A stretch of DNA of 64,000 bases from Nonomuraea endophytica (GTDB lineage: Bacteria > Actinomycetota > Actinomycetes > Streptosporangiales > Streptosporangiaceae). The stretch lies in the NCBI RefSeq assembly GCF_014203235.1, contig NZ_JACHIN010000002.1:241245-305244 (forward strand), in the 5' to 3' direction. Below the pieces are notes generated by a model. That model was not told the origin of the DNA and made no database searches. It saw only the letters and a list, made by a program, of their open reading frames with translations. Position 1 is the stretch's first letter. Each line of letters begins with the position of its first letter. Below are positions 58,126 through 64,000 of this stretch, piece after piece. Position numbers and translations under genes: made by a program.

Positions 58126-59370
58126 ATGGCCAGAACAGCTGCCACGTCCATCGCCCCGGACGGGCGGGCGAGCGCGCTGGCGCTGCCCGGCTCGGGACCG
58201 GCCTTCGAGCGGGCCTCCGGCACGCGGGTGTGGGACACGCAGGGCCGCTGCCACGTGGACCTGTCGTCGTGCAGCGGCGCCGCGCCGCTCGGCGCCGGGT
58301 ACCGGCCGGTGGTGGACGCGGCGGTCGCGGAGATGCACCGCGCGGGCATCCTGCCGGAGGCCACCTCGCCGCTGCGCGAGGAGGGGGCCCGCCGGATCGT
58401 CGAGATCTTCCCGTGCGCCCAAGCGGTCGAGTTCTTCCGTACGGGGTCCTGCGCGACGACCGCCGCCGTCCGCCTGGCCCGGCTGCACACCGGCGCGCGT
58501 ACCGTGCTCACCTCCGGCTATCACGGGTGGCACGACTGGCAGTTGCAGTACCGACCCGCGATGGGGCTGGCCGACCGCGATCCCGACACCGCCGACTTCG
58601 GCTACGACCTGGACCTTCTCGAACGGCTGGCGCGCCGGCGCGGCGACCTGGCCGCGGTGATCGTGACGCCCGAGGTGAACGTCTTCCCGGACGAGTTCGC
58701 CCGCGAGGTCGAGCGGATCGCCCGCGCCCACGGCGGCCTGGTCATCGTGGACGAGGTGATGACCGGCTTCCGCTACGCCTGGGGCGGCTACCACGCCGCC
58801 GCGGGGCTGAATCCCGATCTGATCACGCTGAGCAAGGGCCTGGCCAACGGGTTCGCGCTCTCCGCCGTCGCCGGGGACGCCGCGGTCATGGAGGCGGCCC
58901 GCCGTACCCACCTCGGCAACACCTATCAGCGGGAGACCACGCCCTTCGCGGCGGCGCTGGCGACCCTGGACGCGAGTGCCGGCGGGGCCGCGGTCGAGGC
59001 GATGCGGGCGGCGGGCGAGCGGCTCATGCGCGGGCTGGACGGCCTGTTCGACGAGGCGTCCGTGGCGGCGTGGGCACGTTCTTGGCCGACCATGTTCGAC
59101 GTCGTCTTCGCCGATCCGGACCTGGGGCGGCAGTTCTTCGCGGCGCTGCGGGAGAGCGGTTACCCGATGGCGTACGGCCAGCGGTTCATGCCCTCGGCGG
59201 CGCTGACGGACGACGACATCGCGGGCTTCCTGGACGCGGCCGCCCGCGCGCTCCCCCACGGTGGCCCGGGGGGACGGGGAGACGGCACGGAGGCGGCCGT
59301 CGGCTACGCCGGCGAGCACTTCGCCGCCACCCGCGAGACGGTCGAGCGCTGGTGGCGCTCCGGGGCTTGA
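58126..59370 (+). CDS. Class-III PLP aminotransferase, glutamate-1-semialdehyde aminomutase type
   Basis: A 414-residue fold-type I enzyme. YHGWHDWQLQYRPAMGLADR, VIVDEVMTGFRYAWGGYHAA (PLP-pairing Asp) and the Schiff-base lysine in LITLSKGLANGFALSAVAG are clear. Sequence is nearest to GSA-aminomutase-like enzymes, which transfer or shift an amino group on an aldehyde or ketone. Ribosome site GGGAG precedes the ATG by seven bases. The gene follows the GMC oxidoreductase by 15 bases: oxidation to a carbonyl then amination is a natural sequence. Confidence 0.92.
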   Translation: MARTAATSIAPDGRASALALPGSGPAFERASGTRVWDTQGRCHVDLSSCSGAAPLGAGYRPVVDAAVAEMHRAGILPEATSPLREEGARRIVEIFPCAQAVEFFRTGSCATTAAVRLARLHTGARTVLTSGYHGWHDWQLQYRPAMGLADRDPDTADFGYDLDLLERLARRRGDLAAVIVTPEVNVFPDEFAREVERIARAHGGLVIVDEVMTGFRYAWGGYHAAAGLNPDLITLSKGLANGFALSAVAGDAAVMEAARRTHLGNTYQRETTPFAAALATLDASAGGAAVEAMRAAGERLMRGLDGLFDEASVAAWARSWPTMFDVVFADPDLGRQFFAALRESGYPMAYGQRFMPSAALTDDDIAGFLDAAARALPHGGPGGRGDGTEAAVGYAGEHFAATRETVERWWRSGA

Positions 59371-59405
59371 TCGCGCATACCCGCGACCCCCGTTAGGGTT
59401 CCGCT

Positions 59406-60983
59406 GTGGATGAGGAGCAGAACGTACGCGACCTGGCGGCGGCGACCGGCCTGGACCCGAGGCGCACCGGCGAGGTGCTGACCGCGCTCGGCGAGGGCCC
59501 GTGGTGGGCACTTCCCGATCTGGTGCGACGGACCGCCGTCTCCAGGCGCTCGATCGAGGCGATGCTCCGCGAGGTGGGCCCGGAACGCTCCGGCGACCGC
59601 TACCGCCTGTCCCCCGAGCGCGTGCGCGCCCTGCTCTGCACCGGTCACGCTCCGGTTGTCGCCGCCGGGCCCGTCGACCATCTCCTGCCCGGCCACGCGG
59701 ACCTGGTCGAGCGGATGGGGAAGCTGATCGCGGGGGCGCCGCGGGCGAGCCAGGCTCTCGACCACGTCTCCGCCACCCCGGAGACCGTGGTGCGGCGGGC
59801 GCTGCTGCTCGGGGCGCGGTCCTGGCCGCCGGGGGCGCGCGTGCTGTGCGTCGGCGACCACGACCTGACCTCGCTCGCCATCGCGTCCCTCCACCCCGAG
59901 GTGGAGATCGCGGTGGCCGACATCGACGAGCGCATCCTGGCCTACATCGACCGGTGCGCCGCCGAACTCGGGCTGTCGGTGCGCACTCGCTGGGCCGACC
60001 TGCGGCTGGGCCTGCCCTCCTCCCTCCACGGCTACGCCGACGTGACCGTGACCGACCCGCCCTACACCCCGGAGGGCATCGGGCTGTTCGTCGCGCGGTG
60101 CGTGGAGGGGCTCCGGGATCCGGAGCAGGGGCGGGTGATGCTGGCGTACGGGGCCAGCGAGCGTACGCCGATGCTCGCGCTGAAGGTACAGACCTCCCTG
60201 CACGACCTCAACATGGCCTACGAGGCCATGTATCCCGATCTCAATCGCTATTTCGGGGCGGAGGCCATCGGGTCGGCCGCCGACCTCTACATCCTGCGCC
60301 CCACCACGAAGACCAAGCCCGCCGTGGCCGCCCGGGTGGAGCGGTTCGCCGCCGCCATCTACACGCACGGGCCGCAGTCGGTGGAGAGCAAGGCCGGCTC
60401 CGGGGACGAGCGCTTGCTCAAGCAGGCCACCGAGTTCGCGCCCGAACTGCTGGTGGGCGACTGGCCCGCCGGGTTCCTGCCGCAGACGCCGCGGGTGCGC
60501 CTGGCCACGTGGCTGGCCAAGCCGTACGCCGCCGCGCCCGAGCGGGTGGCCGTCGCCGTGCCCGCCGGCCTGGAGACGGCGCTGCCCCGCCTGCTGCTCG
60601 CGGCGAGGGCGGGCCACGTCCGCGCCTTCCCCGCCGAGCCTCCGGGGGACGTGAAGGAGACCGCCGCGCTGCTGTCGCCGGTCTACACGATCACCGTCCA
60701 GGACGCCGCCATCGACGCGGTACGGCGTCCGCCCGCCGACGACCCGGCCGAGCTGTTGCTGCGCCGGCTCCTGGACCGGGCCCACGGCAAACTCATCAAC
60801 ACGTGGCGGGAAGGGCTGATCCGCGCCCATGACGGGCTGACCAAGCGGCAGGCCCGCGACCTCGTCCTGCGGATCGCTCCCTGGGCCGACGAGGTCACCG
60901 CGCTTGAGCTCCCGCTGCACCGCCTGGCTGAGCTGGGCGAAGCCGTACGCACGACACTGCGCGAGGCGACGGGGGCGACCTGA
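59406..60983 (+). CDS. BpsA-like N4-bis(aminopropyl)spermidine synthase family protein
   Basis: A 525-residue protein. N-terminal ~80 residues form a winged-helix-like domain. The catalytic Rossmann core shows VLCVGDHDLTSLAIASLHPE and VTVTDPPYTPEGIGLFVARC, matching the GDDDLxS and DPPYT motifs of branched-polyamine synthases, with one Asp changed to His. The family moves aminopropyl groups from decarboxylated SAM to polyamines. It could decorate the product with a polyamine, or be a housekeeping gene unrelated to the locus. GTG start; 35 bases after the aminotransferase. Confidence 0.82.
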   Translation: MDEEQNVRDLAAATGLDPRRTGEVLTALGEGPWWALPDLVRRTAVSRRSIEAMLREVGPERSGDRYRLSPERVRALLCTGHAPVVAAGPVDHLLPGHADLVERMGKLIAGAPRASQALDHVSATPETVVRRALLLGARSWPPGARVLCVGDHDLTSLAIASLHPEVEIAVADIDERILAYIDRCAAELGLSVRTRWADLRLGLPSSLHGYADVTVTDPPYTPEGIGLFVARCVEGLRDPEQGRVMLAYGASERTPMLALKVQTSLHDLNMAYEAMYPDLNRYFGAEAIGSAADLYILRPTTKTKPAVAARVERFAAAIYTHGPQSVESKAGSGDERLLKQATEFAPELLVGDWPAGFLPQTPRVRLATWLAKPYAAAPERVAVAVPAGLETALPRLLLAARAGHVRAFPAEPPGDVKETAALLSPVYTITVQDAAIDAVRRPPADDPAELLLRRLLDRAHGKLINTWREGLIRAHDGLTKRQARDLVLRIAPWADEVTALELPLHRLAELGEAVRTTLREATGAT

Positions 60984-60996
60984 CCAACCCGCGCGA

Positions 60997-61785
60997 CTAC
61001 GCTGTCAGGGCGGCGCTCACTGAGGTGGGCCAGTGCTCCGGCATCGGGCCGTGGGCGTGTTGGAGGGCGAGCAGCAGGCGGTCCAGGCCGACGCCGAGGC
61101 AGGCGGTGTGGGCGGGCGTACCGTCGGCGGTCCGGATGCCGAACGCCGCTCCGAAGTGCTCCTTGTGGTAGTTGACCGAGACCACCGCCTGACGGACGTC
61201 CGGCGCGACGTCGGCCGCGAGCTCCCACTTGAGCCCGTCGGCCTGTTGCGCGGCGGCGAGCAGCTTGCCCGTCCGCCCCCAGAACGGGTCGTTCGCCAGA
61301 CCGGCCTCCGGCCGCACGCCCAGGGACTCCAGCCAGCCGGTGAGCCGGTCGAGGCGGTCGTCGCGCCAGGTCAGGCACTGCTCGGGGGTACCCAGCAGGA
61401 CGGTCTCGAACATGCGGAAGGATCTGAGGCGGCCGCGCTCGGTCGTGGCCTCCTGGCGGAAGCAGTCGGCGACCACGGTGAGTTCTTCCGGCCCGTCGAG
61501 GGTGCGCCCCTCGTAGCGGGGATAGACGTGGTAGCAGGCCGCCGGTGTCAGCACCAGGTCCGTGGCCGCGCCGCCCTGGCTGACCGTGCCGAGCAGATGC
61601 GGGAAGGACGCGGCGTAACCCGCCCGCTCCGCCACCGAGGCGGCGAGGACGGGCGGTGCCCGCAGGTGACACAGCGGCTCCCCGGCGCACAACCGGCGCA
61701 GGGCGTGAACCACGGTCGCGACCATTTCGTCGGCAGCCCCGTCGAGGAGGGTCACCCCGGGCGCCGGGGTCGGTTCCGCGTTCAC
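60997..61785 (-). CDS. Class-II aminoacyl-tRNA-synthetase-like amino acid:carrier-protein ligase
   Basis: A 262-residue truncated class-II synthetase without tRNA-binding domain. Motif 2 reads VVADCFRQEATTERGRLRSF. NDPFWGRTGKLLAAAQQADG and LKWELAADVAP follow the aa:CP ligase pattern. Motif 3 is ACLGVGLDRLLLALQ. Cysteines in TPAACYHVYPR and TACLGVG plus a Glu fit the zinc site of these ligases. The family activates an amino acid and transfers it to the phosphopantetheine of a carrier protein. Here the carrier at 52.7 kb is the likely acceptor. GTGA overlap with the methyltransferase gene. Confidence 0.87.
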   Translation of the reverse strand: MNAEPTPAPGVTLLDGAADEMVATVVHALRRLCAGEPLCHLRAPPVLAASVAERAGYAASFPHLLGTVSQGGAATDLVLTPAACYHVYPRYEGRTLDGPEELTVVADCFRQEATTERGRLRSFRMFETVLLGTPEQCLTWRDDRLDRLTGWLESLGVRPEAGLANDPFWGRTGKLLAAAQQADGLKWELAADVAPDVRQAVVSVNYHKEHFGAAFGIRTADGTPAHTACLGVGLDRLLLALQHAHGPMPEHWPTSVSAALTA

Positions 61786-62441
61786 GGACCGGCCAGCGCG
61801 GTGCCGCAGACCACGATGGGGAACTCCGTGCCGTCTCCGTCCTCCTCCGGCTGGCCGCTCTCCTCGGCGGCCAGGCCGTACAGGAAGGCCGTGGCGCCGC
61901 GCAGCCCGCCGTACCCGCGACACTGAACGGAGTCCGGCCCGAACACCTCGGCCAGCAGGTCGCGCAGCCCGGCCGGGGTGAACCTCCACCGGTCGGCCAT
62001 GAGCGCGTCGTCCACCGGGTCGGTACGGCTGATCCCCGGCACCGTCACCAGCAGGCTGCCTCCGGGTACGAGGCTGCGCCGCACGTTGACCAGGGCCGCG
62101 CGGGGATCCCGTACGTACTGGAGTGTCTGGATGAGCAGAACGCAGCGATAGCGCGCGGCGGGCAGGGACTCGTGCCCGGCCAGGTCGGCGATCAGCGTGG
62201 CGTCCTCGTTGTCCGGGTCGATGTCCACGACGTCGGTCTGTGCGGTTTCGCCGGCGAACCGCCGGGCGTAGACGTTCTCACCGACCTCCAGGAGCGGCGG
62301 GCGGATCAGGTGGGCCCCGGCCGACAGGAAGGCGTCGATGTACCGGCGGTCGATGGGGGTGCCGCGGTCGTAGCCGAAGCAGTCGCTGAAGGGCTCGGCC
62401 CTGGCCAGGACGCCCCATGACGACGGCCCGAGGTCACCCAT
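61782..62441 (-). CDS. Class-I SAM-dependent methyltransferase
   Basis: A 219-residue Rossmann-fold protein. LLEVGENVYARRFAGETAQT (motif I region) and RCVLLIQTLQYVRDPRAALV (motif IV/V, as in Methyltransf_11) are visible; LVPGGSLLVTVPG is the next strand. Motif I is a departure from the standard GxGxG. ATG with GGGGGGAG upstream. Coupled to the amino acid:carrier-protein ligase, so it may methylate the amino acid or a product group. Confidence 0.82.
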   Translation of the reverse strand: MGDLGPSSWGVLARAEPFSDCFGYDRGTPIDRRYIDAFLSAGAHLIRPPLLEVGENVYARRFAGETAQTDVVDIDPDNEDATLIADLAGHESLPAARYRCVLLIQTLQYVRDPRAALVNVRRSLVPGGSLLVTVPGISRTDPVDDALMADRWRFTPAGLRDLLAEVFGPDSVQCRGYGGLRGATAFLYGLAAEESGQPEEDGDGTEFPIVVCGTALAGP

Positions 62442-62519
62442 CCCGCACTCCCCCCGGTCACGATCACGCAGGGAGCAGCATCGCATTCACCCGCGAAAAC
62501 GGGCAAGAAATGCGCCGGT

Positions 62520-63635
62520 TCAGGCGATGAGCAGGCGGAGGCCGAGATCCGCCGCGTCGAGGCCGGCGACGTCGCCGTTGCGCTCGGCCCACCGGCCGGA
62601 GTCGAGGTCCTCGCCGAGACTCCGCACCGCCCGCCGCTCGACCTCCGGCCCGACCTTCGTCCACACCGACATCGCCCGGCGCACACGATCTTCCAGGTAC
62701 GCCCCCGGCCGCCGCCAGTACGCCTCGAAGAGGCCGTCGGCGCAGTCCCACGGGATGGGCACCGGCTCGGCGCGGGCGTCGATCGCCCCGGCCATCCCGG
62801 CGAGCGGGGGAAACTCCGCGAGGACGGCGGCGAACTCGGGCAGGTAGTCGCGGGTGAGCCAGAACCGGTCCTGCCAGCCGGGCTCGTCGGTGTCGAACGT
62901 CAGCACCACCACGCGACGGGCCACCCGCCGCATCTCGCGCAGCCCCGCGATCGGGTCGCCCCAGTGGTGAACGGTGGAGACGGCCATCGCGACGTCGAAG
63001 GACCGGTCCTCGAACGGCAGGCTCTCCGCGGCGGCGGCCACGCACGGCGCCGACCCGGCGGGCCGCTGGCTCCGCATGACCGCCGACGGCTCCGCCGCCG
63101 TCACCTCCCGATCGGCGGGCTCGTACGAGCCGGTGCCGGCCCCGACGTTCAGGACCGTGCGCGCGTCGCCGAGCGCGTCCCAGATCTGCGCGGCGATCCT
63201 TGGCTCGGTACGCCGGGTCGCGGTGTACGCGCCGCCGATCTCGTCGTACAGCCGTGCGCCGAGCACCTCCAGTTGTTCCGCCGGTGTCACGTTCAGCCCC
63301 TTCGCCCGCGCCTCAAGCTCCCTGTCGATGGCCGCCACCATGGCGTCGGCGCGGTCACGTCGCTCCAGCAGCAGGCCGCGCAGCCGGCGCAGGTGCGCGA
63401 CCGCGTCGGTGGACGGGTCGCCGACCAGTTCCGCGACCTCGCGCAGCCCGAAGCCCAGCCGCCGGTAGGCCAGCACCTCCCGCAGCCGCTCCACGTCGCC
63501 CGCCGAATAGGCCCGGTACCCGGCCGAGGTCCGCGCCGACGGCCGGACCAGCCCGATCTCGTCGTAGTGGTGCAGTGTGCGGACGCTCACACCGGCCAGC
63601 CCGGCCACGTGTCCCACGGTCCAGTGATCCTCCAC
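62520..63635 (-). CDS. MerR regulator fused to a SAM-dependent methyltransferase
   Basis: A 371-residue fusion. Residues 1-115 are a MerR domain: VGHVAGLAGVSVRTLHHYDE, IGLVRPSARTSAGYRAYS and the dimer helix LLLERRDRADAMVAAIDREL. Residues ~145-371 are a Methyltransf_11 domain (TVLNVGAGTGSYEPAD motif I, FEDRSFDVAMAVSTVHHWGD, LREMRRVARRVVVLTFDT). It may sense SAM or methylate its own ligand. GTG start at 63635. It stands 35 bases before the FAD monooxygenase stop on the same strand. Not clearly part of the biosynthetic operon. Confidence 0.88.
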   Translation of the reverse strand: MEDHWTVGHVAGLAGVSVRTLHHYDEIGLVRPSARTSAGYRAYSAGDVERLREVLAYRRLGFGLREVAELVGDPSTDAVAHLRRLRGLLLERRDRADAMVAAIDRELEARAKGLNVTPAEQLEVLGARLYDEIGGAYTATRRTEPRIAAQIWDALGDARTVLNVGAGTGSYEPADREVTAAEPSAVMRSQRPAGSAPCVAAAAESLPFEDRSFDVAMAVSTVHHWGDPIAGLREMRRVARRVVVLTFDTDEPGWQDRFWLTRDYLPEFAAVLAEFPPLAGMAGAIDARAEPVPIPWDCADGLFEAYWRRPGAYLEDRVRRAMSVWTKVGPEVERRAVRSLGEDLDSGRWAERNGDVAGLDAADLGLRLLIA

Positions 63636-63669
63636 GGCCCCGACTATGCCGCCTGACGCCACGTGAGGG

Positions 63670-64000
63670 TCAACCGGTCATCATGGGTGTGAATTCGGGC
63701 AGGGTGAGGGCCGAATGGGCCGGTCGTCCCTCAGCCGGGGGGATGGCGCTGAGCTTGCGGAGCCTGTCGTTGCGCTGCTCCAGGGCCTCCGCGGTGGTCG
63801 GGAAGAGGGTGGTGCCGCCCTCGCCGACCAGCCCCTGGTTCACGGTCACGAACTCGCGGGTGCCGTCTTCGTAGGCGGCGAAGCCCCCGGCGTGGTCCCG
63901 GTCCGCCAGCGAACCGGCCAGCATGTACGCGCCGACGAGCGCCAGGCTGGTGCCCTGCCCGCTGAGGAACGAGGGCGCGTACGCGGCGTCGCCCACCAGC
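63670..64000 (-). CDS. FAD-dependent aromatic monooxygenase, C-terminal part (gene begins beyond the window)
   Basis: The C-terminal ~109 residues of a PHBH-type flavoprotein. LVGDAAYAPSFLSGQGTSLA is the GD motif contacting FAD ribityl. LVGAYMLAGSLADRD and GGFAAYEDGTREFV follow as in tetracycline-resistance and PgaE-type hydroxylases. The N-terminal FAD-binding part is missing because the window ends at 64000. It lies upstream of the MerR-methyltransferase gene with a 34-base gap. Confidence 0.85.
   Translation of the reverse strand, partial: LVGDAAYAPSFLSGQGTSLALVGAYMLAGSLADRDHAGGFAAYEDGTREFVTVNQGLVGEGGTTLFPTTAEALEQRNDRLRKLSAIPPAEGRPAHSALTLPEFTPMMTG

Noticed and set aside
60997-61785. Pyrrolysyl- or EpmA-like synthetase
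   Set aside because: The NDPFWGR and LKWEL segments plus zinc cysteines fit amino acid:carrier-protein ligases better, and there is no EF-P gene or tRNA gene nearby.

Overview
The window is high-GC DNA from a filamentous actinomycete. The evidence is third-position G/C bias, frequent GTG starts, ATGA/GTGA start-stop overlaps, an F420-type nitroreductase domain, a StrR-type pathway activator and many one-component regulators. Gene content fits Streptosporangiales (Nonomuraea-like) but could come from another antibiotic-producing actinomycete; I cannot fix the genus. No rRNA, tRNA, CRISPR array, integrase or insertion sequence was recognised.

Region 1 (1-33.2 kb) is accessory metabolism and regulation. 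1-4.0 kb is a leftward operon of three flavin-dependent (luciferase-like) monooxygenases, a glutathionyl-hydroquinone-reductase-like protein and a flavin reductase. 4.4-20.5 kb holds regulator/target pairs: HxlR, TetR, PadR plus a membrane partner, LysR/SDR, and a MarR-nitroreductase fusion facing a quinone reductase and an MFS exporter. It also has a half-degenerate heterodimeric ABC exporter, a RIO kinase and a frameshifted pentapeptide-like membrane protein. 20.5-30.1 kb has a YihY membrane protein, a STAS protein, a four-gene glycosyltransferase/GH130 operon, a LysR regulator, and a desaturase with a UBP-type zinc finger protein. 30.2-33.2 kb has a beta-lactamase-fold esterase facing a two-domain regulator across an array of ATTGCAAT sites, then a CPBP protease.

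Region 2 (33.3-62.4 kb) looks like an undescribed biosynthetic locus, or two adjoining loci. Its left arm is a fused adenylation-carrier protein diverging from a previously hidden 59-codon reading frame with a consensus ribosome site. Behind that lie three asparagine-synthetase-like proteins lacking the glutaminase domain (the third with a destroyed ATP loop) and an S9 peptidase. Facing them are a TfuA-JmjC fusion and a YcaO, diverging from a second hidden 35-codon frame whose stop abuts an agmatinase/arginase-family gene. The right arm is a translationally coupled leftward operon headed by a StrR-like activator: stand-alone condensation domain, transglutaminase-like protein, carrier protein, acyl-CoA dehydrogenase, glycosyltransferase, PIG-L deacetylase, PhyH oxygenase, GNAT, a second PhyH and an ABC exporter. 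Diverging from it are a GMC oxidoreductase, a GSA-type aminotransferase and a BpsA-like aminopropyltransferase; then a convergent methyltransferase and a class-II synthetase-like amino acid:carrier-protein ligase.

My reading is that an amino acid is loaded on the free carrier protein by the tRNA-synthetase-like ligase, oxidised, and joined by the condensation/transglutaminase proteins. Small peptides may be modified by YcaO-TfuA and possibly by the arginase-family enzyme, with the ATP-dependent amide synthetases making further bonds, then oxygenation, glycosylation, deacetylation and export. Whether the peptide and carrier-protein halves make one product is inference. The window ends in a MerR-methyltransferase fusion and the 3' part of an FAD monooxygenase gene.
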